A DNA stretch of 8,987 nucleotides from Archaeoglobus sp. (GTDB taxonomy: Archaea > Halobacteriota > Archaeoglobi > Archaeoglobales > Archaeoglobaceae), in contig QNXS01000029.1 of NCBI GenBank assembly GCA_003978865.1, forward strand, positions 1-8,987. The letters are read 5' to 3'. Position numbers and translations under genes: made by a program. The first letter of the stretch is position 1. Each line of letters starts with the position of its first letter. The notes beneath the pieces were generated by a model. The model was given only the letters and a program-made list of their open reading frames with translations, made no database searches and had not been told where the DNA came from. Shown piece by piece: positions 1 to 5,834 of the stretch.

Positions 1-134
1 GGAATCTGATTTCCTGTACCGCTTATATTGTACCACCAGTGTTGCCCGGCGAAAAGTGAGACTGTCTGTGGCATTACAGCCATTCCGACAGCAACAAGCG
101 CTATTGCGAGCAACACAAGTTTTCCACCATTCAT
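1..134 (-). CDS. Secreted or surface protein, N-terminal fragment (3' end beyond the left edge)
   Basis: Only the first 44 codons plus two bases are in the window. ATG at 134 is preceded by a strong Shine-Dalgarno run, GGGAGATGA (147-139). The N-terminus is a clear signal peptide or membrane anchor: MNGGK, then a hydrophobic stretch (LVLLAIALVAVGMAVM, residues 6-21), followed by PQTVSLFAGQHWWYN and GTGNQIP at the edge. The protein is therefore exported or membrane-anchored. From memory only, a GQH...GNQIP segment after a signal peptide resembles the region just before the first CxxCH heme motif in some archaeal surface or multiheme proteins. No CxxCH is visible, so that function is not claimed. 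It has its own promoter region (see the TATA box and palindrome). The gene behind it, the AP endonuclease, is on the same strand 116 bp upstream and is probably a separate transcript. Confidence 0.8.
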   Translation of the reverse strand, partial: MNGGKLVLLAIALVAVGMAVMPQTVSLFAGQHWWYNISGTGNQI

Positions 135-165
135 ATTCTCATCTCCCAAATTCAGCCTACCTAAC

Positions 166-180
166 TCCAACTATGTTGGA
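166..180. promoter_or_regulatory. 15-bp perfect palindrome, candidate operator
   Basis: TCCAAC-TAT-GTTGGA has 6-bp perfect arms and a 3-bp spacer. It lies 6-20 bp downstream of the minus-strand TATA element at 194-186, where the transcription start of the left-edge gene is expected. A dimeric repressor bound here would block RNA polymerase. Alternatively it could form a small hairpin in the 5' leader. The palindrome is seen directly; the role is inference. Confidence 0.45.
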
Positions 181-185
181 ACTCA

Positions 186-194
186 TTATTTAAA
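186..194 (-). promoter_or_regulatory. TATA box of the left-edge surface protein gene
   Basis: On the minus strand the sequence reads GAGAAAATTTAAATAATG. TTTAAATAA (194-186) is a good archaeal TATA element, and the purine-rich GAGAAAA just upstream fits a TFB recognition element. It is 52 bp before the ATG at 134, giving a predicted leader of about 25-30 nt that contains the Shine-Dalgarno sequence. Confidence 0.55.
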
Positions 195-250
195 TTTTCT
201 CTTTCCTAAAAATGGTGATAAGTACGATGTAGCTATATGTTTGGTTGTGA

Positions 251-1081
251 TTAAAATTTAAGCTCCATAAAGGCATTTTTCAGCATCACAGCATCGACCT
301 CAAGATTTGGACTCTCACATATCAGTATTCCATCAACCTTTACATCCTTTATAGCCATTAAAAGTTCCCTCCAGTTCATGTCCGACTCCTCAAGGTTCAG
401 ATGTTCCCTTTCCCCCCTCATTCCATATTCTATTCCGCTGAGGTGGATGTGCACTGACCTTAAAGCTCTCCTTCCAAGTTTTACTTCAACTTTCTCAAAA
501 ATTTCGCAGAATTCATCGTAGCTATTATACCTTCTGTACCTTGCGTGTATGTGGGCAAAGTCGATGCATGGTTTCACGTCGTAACCTATCTCAACAAATT
601 CAGCTGACAGGTTAAGAAGTTCATCAAGCTCTCCAAATTGAGTGGGTTTACCAGTAGTTTCAGGTCTAAGTTTCGCATCAATTCCATCCTTTTCAAGCAT
701 GTCAAGAGTTCTTTCAATTCCAGCTTTAACTCTCTCATAAGCCTTCTGCTTGGAAGACTTTAGGTAGTACCCAGGATGAAATACAACGCCTTTGGAGTCA
801 AAGAAGCTGCCTATTCTTGCAGAATCATAGAGTCTCCTAACGCTCGCTTCAAACTTATCGTCTGAATTTAGATTTATATAGTATGGAGCATGGACTGTTA
901 AAGTGACGTTGAGAGATTTTGCAAGCATACCTACTTCCTTTGCCTTTTCTTCTTTCATCCTGACTCCTCTAACAAACTGAACCTCCATTGCATCGAGTCC
1001 AAGCTTTTTGATTGCCTTAACTCCATCTAAGGTACTTCTGCTCCTCGATGAATGGGGAACTCCGGCAACGCCAAAAAGCAT
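251..1081 (-). CDS. nfo: Endonuclease IV-type AP endonuclease (TIM-barrel, AP endonuclease family 2)
   Basis: 276 aa, similar in length to E. coli Nfo (about 285 aa). The family is a zinc-dependent TIM barrel that cuts DNA 5' of abasic sites in base excision repair. Metal-site motifs appear in the expected order: VHAPYYINL (H64), VVFHPGYY (H102), RPETTG (E141), CIDFAHIH (D174, H177), VHIHLSG (H213) and CESP (E256). The loop equivalent to the bacterial D-R-H third-metal motif reads GEREHLNL (E224, E226, H227), so the Asp and first His appear to be replaced by Glu. Catalysis may therefore differ, and a related sugar-isomerase-like TIM barrel is the alternative. The ATG at 1081 has no Shine-Dalgarno and lies about 27 bp from a TATA core, suggesting a leaderless transcript. 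It diverges from aIF5A. The AP endonuclease superfamily is secure; the exact activity is less so. Confidence 0.8.
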   Translation of the reverse strand: MLFGVAGVPHSSRSRSTLDGVKAIKKLGLDAMEVQFVRGVRMKEEKAKEVGMLAKSLNVTLTVHAPYYINLNSDDKFEASVRRLYDSARIGSFFDSKGVVFHPGYYLKSSKQKAYERVKAGIERTLDMLEKDGIDAKLRPETTGKPTQFGELDELLNLSAEFVEIGYDVKPCIDFAHIHARYRRYNSYDEFCEIFEKVEVKLGRRALRSVHIHLSGIEYGMRGEREHLNLEESDMNWRELLMAIKDVKVDGILICESPNLEVDAVMLKNAFMELKF

Positions 1082-1100
1082 GATTGATAACTCAACGTCA

Positions 1101-1114
1101 AAATATTTAAATTA
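1101..1114. promoter_or_regulatory. Shared bidirectional TATA core between nfo and aIF5A
   Basis: AAATATTTAAATTA contains the palindromic ATTTAAAT (1105-1112) and reads as a TATA box on both strands. For the minus strand its centre is about 27 bp from the nfo ATG at 1081, which would place the transcription start at the start codon. For the plus strand the start would fall near 1130-1135, just before the aIF5A Shine-Dalgarno. No second TATA element was seen in the 64-bp gap, so both directions probably use this core. Confidence 0.5.
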
Positions 1115-1145
1115 GTTCACAAAAGCAAGGAAAAAGGTGGTGATT

Positions 1146-1529
1146 ATGAAGCAGCAGGCAGAGGTTAGACAACTCAAAGAAGGTGGTTACGTTGTCATAG
1201 ATGACGAACCATGCGAAATAGTAAGTATGTCAGTTAGTAAACCCGGAAAACATGGTGCTGCAAAGGCAAGAATAGATGCAATAGGTATATTCGATGGCCA
1301 GAAAAGAAGCATAGTTCAGCCTGTTACAGCAAAAATATACATTCCAATAGTCGAGAGAAAAAGAGCTCAGGTAATATCAGTTACCGGCAACATCGCCCAG
1401 CTAATGGATCTTACAACTTATGAGACTTTTGAACTTACAGTTCCAGAAGGAATCGAACTTGAAGCGGGGAATGAAGTGTTCTACATTGAATCGATGGGAA
1501 AAAGAAAAATAGAAAAAGTTACAGGATAA
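1146..1529 (+). CDS. eif5A: Translation factor aIF5A (hypusine-containing)
   Basis: 127 aa, a full-length archaeal IF5A. The protein binds the ribosome and assists peptide-bond formation at difficult sequences, and carries hypusine (or deoxyhypusine) on one lysine. The modification loop SKPGKHGAAKAR is intact, with the target lysine at K35. The N-terminal SH3-like part (residues 1-70) is followed by an OB-fold part (about 71-127). The reading frame extends upstream to GTG at 1137, but AAGGTGGTGATT is the Shine-Dalgarno region and places the ATG at 1146 six nt after GGTG. The resulting MKQQAEVR start also fits family N-termini. The agmatinase gene follows after 2 bp, so the two are co-transcribed, which links the factor to polyamine supply for its own modification. 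Confidence 0.96.
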   Translation: MKQQAEVRQLKEGGYVVIDDEPCEIVSMSVSKPGKHGAAKARIDAIGIFDGQKRSIVQPVTAKIYIPIVERKRAQVISVTGNIAQLMDLTTYETFELTVPEGIELEAGNEVFYIESMGKRKIEKVTG

Positions 1530-1531
1530 AT

Positions 1532-2347
1532 ATGCATATAGATTCTTTTTTTGCTTGTTCTGACTCCATAGAAAAATCTGAGTACGTGCTATTTGGCATA
1601 CCCTACGACGCAACACAGTCATTCAAACCCGGTTCCCGCTTTGCTCCCACTGCAATAAGAGAAGCAAGCTGGAACTTTGAGGAATTTTCTGTATTTTTCA
1701 GAAGAAATGCAAAACCTGTTTTTGATGCAGGAAATATCCGCACCGATGGAAGCTTTCAAGAGCTAATGATGGACGTTGATGAATTCATGAAAAGGATAAA
1801 AGATAAAATACCCATAATGCTCGGAGGAGAGCACACGACAACATACCTCGTATCAAGAAATTTCGACAGTGATATACCATTCGTAATATTTGATGCCCAC
1901 TTCGATATGAGAAGTGAGTTTGATGGCAATATGTACAATCACGCCTGCACTGTCAGAAGAATAATGGAGAAGCATGAAGTGGTTTTGATAGGCGTGAGGA
2001 GCTGCACAAAAGAGGAGTTGGAATTTGCCGAGAGTGAAGGTGTAAAGTACTATACTTCCTTCGAATGTATAAAGAGGTGGGACGAAATTACAAGAGAATT
2101 AGAAAAAAATCTTCCAGAAAAAATATATCTCTCGATAGATATGGACGCTTTCGATCCAGCGTACGCACCGGGCGTGTCAACTCCAGAACCTTTTGGGATT
2201 GAACCCACTACTTTCCTCGATTTTGTCTCCAAGTTTGGTTCCTTAGTATGCGGGATGGATGTTGTTGAGGTTATCCCAGATGCCGAAAGAATTACGCCAT
2301 TACTCGCCGCAAAATTCATTATAGAGTTTTTATGTAGCTCTCCCTGA
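1532..2347 (+). CDS. speB: Agmatinase / arginase-family ureohydrolase
   Basis: 271 aa, normal length for the family. These enzymes use a two-manganese centre to release urea from a guanidino group; agmatinase converts agmatine to putrescine. All metal motifs are present: GGEHT (H101), DAHFDMR (D121, H123, D125) and SIDMDAFDP (D203, D205), followed by the usual YAPGVSTPEP. The ATG lies 2 bp after the aIF5A stop with only a weak AGGAT upstream, so translation is probably coupled. Substrate cannot be read from sequence: some thermophilic archaea use N1-aminopropylagmatine, and a halophilic archaeal homologue has been implicated in hypusine formation on aIF5A. Arginase itself is unlikely in this context. 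Fold and chemistry are near certain; exact substrate is open. Confidence 0.92.
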   Translation: MHIDSFFACSDSIEKSEYVLFGIPYDATQSFKPGSRFAPTAIREASWNFEEFSVFFRRNAKPVFDAGNIRTDGSFQELMMDVDEFMKRIKDKIPIMLGGEHTTTYLVSRNFDSDIPFVIFDAHFDMRSEFDGNMYNHACTVRRIMEKHEVVLIGVRSCTKEELEFAESEGVKYYTSFECIKRWDEITRELEKNLPEKIYLSIDMDAFDPAYAPGVSTPEPFGIEPTTFLDFVSKFGSLVCGMDVVEVIPDAERITPLLAAKFIIEFLCSSP

Positions 2348-2356
2348 AGATGCACG

Positions 2357-2366
2357 TTTTTCTTTT
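2357..2366 (+). terminator. T-rich terminator after the aIF5A-speB operon
   Basis: TTTTTCTTTT starts 10 bp after the speB stop. No stem precedes it, which fits archaeal intrinsic termination at oligo-T tracts. It is followed by a gene-free region and then a new promoter. Confidence 0.5.
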
Positions 2367-2482
2367 CCCACTTAAGCACTCTTCAAAGTAGATGCAACTT
2401 TCGCAGAACTCCGGAATTTTACTGCTTTCCGCCTGTAACATTTATTCACCGCCAAAGCTTTGAAGTACTGGTAAGTTTTAGT

Positions 2483-2491
2483 TATAAATAA
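2483..2491 (+). promoter_or_regulatory. Upstream TATA candidate, TATAAATAA
   Basis: This is a near-consensus archaeal TATA element. A start about 26 bp downstream (near 2513) would give trpG a leader of about 100 nt containing the whole repeat cluster. It may be a second trp promoter, or belong to an unrecognised short RNA. No RNA gene could be identified. Confidence 0.35.
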
Positions 2492-2511
2492 TTTGCTAAA
2501 ATATGTCTTGG

Positions 2512-2552
2512 ATTGATGAACCAATCAATGCAAAAACTTAAATATCAATGCA
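2512..2552. repeat. ATCAATGCA direct repeat with inverted ATTGAT copy, candidate trp operator
   Basis: ATCAATGCA occurs at 2524-2532 and again at 2544-2552, exactly 20 bp (two helical turns) apart, so both copies face the same side of the DNA. An inverted copy of the core, ATTGAT, lies at 2512-2517, forming a 6-bp inverted repeat with 2524-2529. The two direct copies flank and slightly overlap the TATA element at 2537-2545. That arrangement is expected of a repressor site that blocks TBP/TFB. The regulator is not in the window. Confidence 0.5.
2537..2545 (+). promoter_or_regulatory. Probable trpG TATA box, CTTAAATAT
   Basis: The element is preceded by GCAAAAA, a plausible TFB recognition element. 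The predicted transcription start is near 2565, giving a leader of about 50 nt that contains the Shine-Dalgarno of trpG. It is chosen over the upstream candidate because of the purine-rich flank and the surrounding repeats. Confidence 0.5.
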
Positions 2553-2586
2553 TTAACCCACAATTAGAGCATAATCCCATTAGAGA

Positions 2587-2596
2587 GGTTTAAACC
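2587..2596. promoter_or_regulatory. 10-bp palindrome GGTTTAAACC in the trpG leader
   Basis: A perfect palindrome 18-28 bp before the trpG ATG, directly upstream of its Shine-Dalgarno. It resembles a TATA element but is too close to the ATG for a transcript that would keep the Shine-Dalgarno. A protein binding site is possible; the role is unknown. Confidence 0.3.
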
Positions 2597-2614
2597 CATA
2601 AGAGGTGTACCTAC

Positions 2615-3196
2615 ATGATACTGCTGGTTGACAACAGAGATTCGTTCGTCTGGAATTTAGCAGAATACGCCTCCATGTTTGATAAAGTAGAAGTAGTTCC
2701 AAACAGCATAAAGCTTTCAGAAATAAAGAAAATCGATCCAGATGGTATAATAATCTCTCCCGGACCCGGTTCACCTGAAAATAGAAGAGATGTCGGAAAC
2801 AGCCCAGAAATAGTTCTGGAAATGGACGTCCCCATACTGGGTGTTTGTTTAGGACACCAGATAATAGGGCATGTATTTGGAGGAGAAGTCAAGAGAGTGA
2901 AACCCCTGCACGGAAAATCATCTACAATTAAACATGACGGGAAAACAATATTTTCAGGTGTAAAAAATCCTATGAAAGCAGGAAGATATCATTCTCTTGC
3001 TGTTATCAAGATTCCAAGAGGATTTGAAGTTTCAGCGATATCTCAAGATGATGGAGTTGTGATGGGAATGAGACATAGAAAAAGACAGATAGAAGGCGTA
3101 CAGTTTCATCCAGAAAGTGTTCTGACAGAGTTCGAGAGCGGAGACGGACTAAAAATAATTAGAAACTTTGTAGAACTATGCAGAGGTAGACTTTGA
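2615..3196 (+). CDS. trpG: Anthranilate synthase glutamine amidotransferase subunit TrpG
   Basis: 193 aa, the normal length of a free-standing TrpG. It hydrolyses glutamine and passes ammonia to TrpE, which makes anthranilate from chorismate. The class I amidotransferase triad is visible: nucleophile C78 in GVCLGHQ, and H165 and E167 in GVQFHPES. ISPGPGSP (47-54) and RYHSL (124-128) are further family marks. AGAGGTG (2601-2607) places the ATG. It is first in a trpG-F-B-A operon, with a 21-bp gap to trpF. The partner trpE is not in the window, which is unusual because the two are often adjacent. The same fold serves para-aminobenzoate synthesis (PabA), but the trp neighbours favour TrpG. Confidence 0.92.
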   Translation: MILLVDNRDSFVWNLAEYASMFDKVEVVPNSIKLSEIKKIDPDGIIISPGPGSPENRRDVGNSPEIVLEMDVPILGVCLGHQIIGHVFGGEVKRVKPLHGKSSTIKHDGKTIFSGVKNPMKAGRYHSLAVIKIPRGFEVSAISQDDGVVMGMRHRKRQIEGVQFHPESVLTEFESGDGLKIIRNFVELCRGRL

Positions 3197-3205
3197 TTCC
3201 TCAGC

Positions 3206-3212
3206 AAGGTGA
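3206..3212 (+). promoter_or_regulatory. Shine-Dalgarno of trpF, decides the start
   Basis: AAGGTGA lies inside what would otherwise be the upstream end of the frame (GTG at 3209). With GGTG ending at 3211, the ATG at 3218 is 6 nt away, as in the neighbouring genes; the ATG at 3215 would be only 3 nt away. Confidence 0.6.
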
Positions 3213-3217
3213 AGATG

Positions 3218-3877
3218 ATGTTTATAAAGTTCATAAAGATATGTGGAATTAGAAACACAGAAGATTTGAAACTCGTTGAAAGGTATGCAGATGCTACCGG
3301 TGTTGTAGTTGAATGCAAATCAAAACGTCGTATAAATCTTGAAGAAGCAAAAAACCTCGTAGAACTTGCAGAAATTCCAGTTTTTGTCGTTTCAACCTTA
3401 AGCGATTTTAATAGCTGGAGCAGAGTTATAGAAGCTACCAACGCTAATTTTATCCAAATCCACACAGATTTAATAAAACCGGAGAGTGTTGAAAAGATAA
3501 AGTCGGAATTTGGAGTGTTTATCATGAAGGCATTCAGAGTTCCAAAAACAAGCAGAAATCCTGCCGAAGATGCAGAAGATGTCATTGAAAGAATTGAGCA
3601 ATTCGAAATTGACAGAATTTTGCTTGATACTGGCAGAGGATCAGGCTTGACTCATGATCACAGAGTGAGCAAACTGATTGCAGATAAGTTTGATGTCGTG
3701 CTTGCTGGTGGACTAAACCCAGAAAATTTAGCTGAAATTATTGAGTTTGTCAAGCCATTCGGTGTGGATGTTTCAAGTGGTGTTGAGAAGAACGGAAAAA
3801 AAGATGAGAATTTAATTAAAGAGTTTGTAAGTAGAGTAAAATTACTGAACAAAGTAAAAAATAAAAAAGTAAAATAA
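3218..3877 (+). CDS. trpF: Phosphoribosylanthranilate isomerase TrpF
   Basis: 219 aa from the ATG at 3218. TrpF catalyses the Amadori rearrangement of N-(5-phosphoribosyl)anthranilate to CdRP, the third dedicated step to tryptophan. Family motifs are in order along a TIM barrel: IKICGI with general base C9, SKRRI near 35-39, ILLDT with general acid D137, the phosphate-binding VLAGGLNPENL (161-171) and VDVSSGVE (183-190). The usual VQLHG strand reads IQIHTD (79-84), a mild divergence. The C-terminus ends in a lysine-rich tail (NKVKNKKVK). It sits between trpG and trpB, 13 bp before trpB. The start is uncertain by one codon (3215 or 3218). Confidence 0.93.
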   Translation: MFIKFIKICGIRNTEDLKLVERYADATGVVVECKSKRRINLEEAKNLVELAEIPVFVVSTLSDFNSWSRVIEATNANFIQIHTDLIKPESVEKIKSEFGVFIMKAFRVPKTSRNPAEDAEDVIERIEQFEIDRILLDTGRGSGLTHDHRVSKLIADKFDVVLAGGLNPENLAEIIEFVKPFGVDVSSGVEKNGKKDENLIKEFVSRVKLLNKVKNKKVK

Positions 3878-3890
3878 GTAAGGTGATCTC

Positions 3891-5051
3891 ATGAAATTTG
3901 GAGAATTTGGCGGGCAATTTGTACCAGAAGTTCTCATCCCTCCTCTAAGAGAGCTCGAAAGAGCTTACAAAAGTATGAAGGAGGATGAAAACTTCAGGAA
4001 AGAACTGGATTACTACATGAGAGTTTATGCAGGAAGACCGACACCCCTGTACTTTGCCAAAAACCTGACAGAGTACGCCGGTGGAGCAAAGATATACCTA
4101 AAAAGAGAGGATCTGTTGCACAGCGGTGCACACAAGATAAACAATACAATAGGTCAGGCTTTACTTGCAAAGTTTATGAATAAAGAAAGATTGATAGCAG
4201 AAACTGGAGCTGGACAACATGGAGTGGCCACAGCAATAGCTGGAGCACTCTTTGGATTGAAAACGGAAATTTATATGGGAAGTGAAGATGTTGAAAGACA
4301 GAAACCGAACGTTTTCAGGATGAAGTTGCTCGGAGCAGAAGTTATACCCGTAGAAAGTGGAAGCAGGACGTTAAAAGATGCTATAAACGAGGCTCTAAGA
4401 GACTGGGTTGCAACTTTTGAATACACACACTACTTAATAGGGTCCGTTGTTGGGCCTCATCCGTATCCGGAGATGGTAAGAGATTTCCAGTCTGTTATAG
4501 GCAAAGAGACTAAGATTCAGATAATGGAAGTTGAGGAAAGACTGCCAGACTGTCTTGTTGCGTGTGTTGGCGGTGGAAGTAATGCCATGGGCTTGTTTTA
4601 TCCCTTTTTAAATAATAAATCCGTCAAGTTTGTGGGTGTTGAAGCTGCTGGAAGAGGTATCGAAACCGGAAAACACTCGGCTTCTCTATGTGCTGGAAAG
4701 AAAGGTGTTCTGCATGGAATGCTCTCTTACTTTCTGCAGGATGAAGATGGGCAGATACTGACAACTCACAGCGTTGCAGCAGGACTTGACTATCCGGGAG
4801 TTGGCCCAGAACATGCATGGATGATGGAAACCGGAAGAGCTGAATACGTAGCTGTAACTGATGAAGAAGCACTGAAAGCGTTCTCCATACTATCAAAACT
4901 TGAAGGAATAATTCCTGCTCTTGAGTCAGCTCATGCAGTGAGCTATGCAATAAAGTTAGCTAAGGAAATGAGTAGAGATGAGATAATTGTAGTAAATCTA
5001 TCCGGAAGAGGAGACAAAGACTTAGAAATAGTCATGAAGTTGCTTTCATAG
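3891..5051 (+). CDS. trpB: Tryptophan synthase beta chain (TrpB1 type)
   Basis: 386 aa, normal for TrpB1. This PLP enzyme condenses indole, channelled from TrpA, with serine to give tryptophan. Visible marks: GEFGGQFVPE at the N-terminus, the PLP lysine K82 in HSGAHKINN, catalytic E104 in AETGAGQHG, phosphate-binding GGGSNA (227-232), D300 in AGLDYPGVGPEH, and NLSGRGDKD (369-377). The short N-terminus and AETGAGQHG motif fit the TrpA-partnered form rather than the longer archaeal TrpB2. AAGGTGA (3880-3886) sets the ATG. trpA follows after 12 bp, and the TAG stop overlaps its Shine-Dalgarno by one base. Confidence 0.97.
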   Translation: MKFGEFGGQFVPEVLIPPLRELERAYKSMKEDENFRKELDYYMRVYAGRPTPLYFAKNLTEYAGGAKIYLKREDLLHSGAHKINNTIGQALLAKFMNKERLIAETGAGQHGVATAIAGALFGLKTEIYMGSEDVERQKPNVFRMKLLGAEVIPVESGSRTLKDAINEALRDWVATFEYTHYLIGSVVGPHPYPEMVRDFQSVIGKETKIQIMEVEERLPDCLVACVGGGSNAMGLFYPFLNNKSVKFVGVEAAGRGIETGKHSASLCAGKKGVLHGMLSYFLQDEDGQILTTHSVAAGLDYPGVGPEHAWMMETGRAEYVAVTDEEALKAFSILSKLEGIIPALESAHAVSYAIKLAKEMSRDEIIVVNLSGRGDKDLEIVMKLLS

Positions 5052-5057
5052 GGGGTG
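5051..5057 (+). promoter_or_regulatory. Shine-Dalgarno of trpA, supports a TTG start
   Basis: GGGGGTG begins on the last base of the trpB stop. It covers the upstream GTG (5055), which therefore cannot be the start with this site, and lies 6 nt before TTG at 5064. There is no ATG available near the N-terminus. Confidence 0.6.
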
Positions 5058-5063
5058 TTATTT

Positions 5064-5834
5064 TTGACTGTAACGTATCCTGAAACTCCATGGCTTGTTA
5101 CATTTTTAACAGCTGGAGATCCTAATCCAAAGTTGACTTTAGAGTACATGCTTATTCTCGAGAAATACTCGGATATAATAGAACTTGGAGTACCATTCAG
5201 TGATCCAATGGCTGATGGGCCTACAATACAGAAAGCAAACGTTAGAAGTTTGAAGGCTGGGACAAAGATAAGGGATGTATTTAATATCGTGAAGGAATTC
5301 AGAGAGCATTCGAAAAAACCAGTGATTCTTATGACATACTATAATCCCGTTTATGCAAGGGGGATTGAAAACTTTGTGAGAGAAGCAAGCGAGTGCGGAA
5401 TTACAGGAATGATCGTAGTCGATCTACCACTGGAGGAGAGCGAAGAATATCTCAAAGCATGTGAAAAGGCAGGAATGGATACTGTATTCCTTGCCGCTCC
5501 AAATACGCCCGATGATAGATTAAGAATGATAGACGAAGCAAGTTCAGCCTTTGTTTACTTGGTATCACTATTTGGCACAACCGGTGCAAGAGACAATATA
5601 CCAGATACTGCATTCAAGTTAATTGGCAAAGCCAAGAAAGTTTGCAGAAAGCCTGTTTGTGTGGGATTTGGCGTGTCCAAGAAGGAGCACGTTAAATCAC
5701 TCGTTGATGCTGGAGCGGACGGTGTTGTTGTTGGTTCCGCAATAGTCAAACTCATAGAGGAGTTTGGAAATGACGCACATCAGAGGATTGATAGTTTTGT
5801 TTCCGAACTACGGAAAGGTTTATCTAATAAATAA
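5064..5834 (+). CDS. trpA: Tryptophan synthase alpha chain
   Basis: 256 aa from TTG 5064 (259 from GTG 5055). It cleaves indole-3-glycerol phosphate to indole, which passes to TrpB. The TIM barrel opens almost at once with LVTFLTAGDP, so the first helix of bacterial TrpA is missing, as in the Pyrococcus enzyme. Catalytic E40 (IELGVPFSD) and D51 (PMADGPTIQ) are present, as are the loop-6 segment LFGTTGAR, VGFGVSKKEHV and GVVVGSAIV for phosphate binding. It is last in trpG-F-B-A. The 3' end overlaps the convergent DUF123 gene by 15 bp inside an inverted repeat. Confidence 0.96.
   Translation: MTVTYPETPWLVTFLTAGDPNPKLTLEYMLILEKYSDIIELGVPFSDPMADGPTIQKANVRSLKAGTKIRDVFNIVKEFREHSKKPVILMTYYNPVYARGIENFVREASECGITGMIVVDLPLEESEEYLKACEKAGMDTVFLAAPNTPDDRLRMIDEASSAFVYLVSLFGTTGARDNIPDTAFKLIGKAKKVCRKPVCVGFGVSKKEHVKSLVDAGADGVVVGSAIVKLIEEFGNDAHQRIDSFVSELRKGLSNK

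Larger units (their letters stand above)
2348..2614. other. 267-bp gene-free region: terminator, trp promoter region and repeats
   Basis: There is no convincing gene on either strand. Only very short frames occur, for example a 12-codon ATG frame at 2503 and a 23-codon frame at 2392, and neither has a ribosome binding site. The region holds the oligo-T tract (2357-2366), a 10-bp palindrome CAAAGCTTTG (2453-2462), two TATA candidates (2483-2491, 2537-2545), a direct and inverted ATCAAT repeat cluster (2512-2552) and the palindrome GGTTTAAACC (2587-2596). It is long for such a compact genome and probably carries the regulation of the trp operon. Confidence 0.6.

Noticed and set aside
28..261. 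Plus-strand 77-codon frame at the left edge
   Set aside because: It lies antisense to the signal-peptide gene (1-134) and across its promoter, has no ribosome site, and its composition looks non-coding.
1137..1145. GTG starts for aIF5A upstream of the ATG
   Set aside because: These bases form the Shine-Dalgarno AAGGTGGTGA; the ATG at 1146 has the right spacing and family N-terminus.
2511..2535. Box C/D small RNA suggested by TTGATGA
   Set aside because: The box C match is imperfect and no CTGA box D or D' was found at suitable distance.
2503..2541. 12-codon frame with one Trp as a trp leader peptide
   Set aside because: No ribosome site, only one Trp codon, no attenuator-like stems, and attenuation of this type is not expected in archaea, where RNA polymerase and ribosomes are regulated differently.
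2604..2612. TrpY-type TGTACA box
   Set aside because: Only TGTACC is present, one copy, overlapping the area between Shine-Dalgarno and start; too little to call.
3106..3585. 159-codon minus-strand frame across trpG and trpF
   Set aside because: It is antisense to two clearly conserved genes and shows no motif of its own.
4624..4950. 108-codon minus-strand frame inside trpB
   Set aside because: It is a shadow of the well-supported trpB reading frame, with no ribosome site or recognisable motif.
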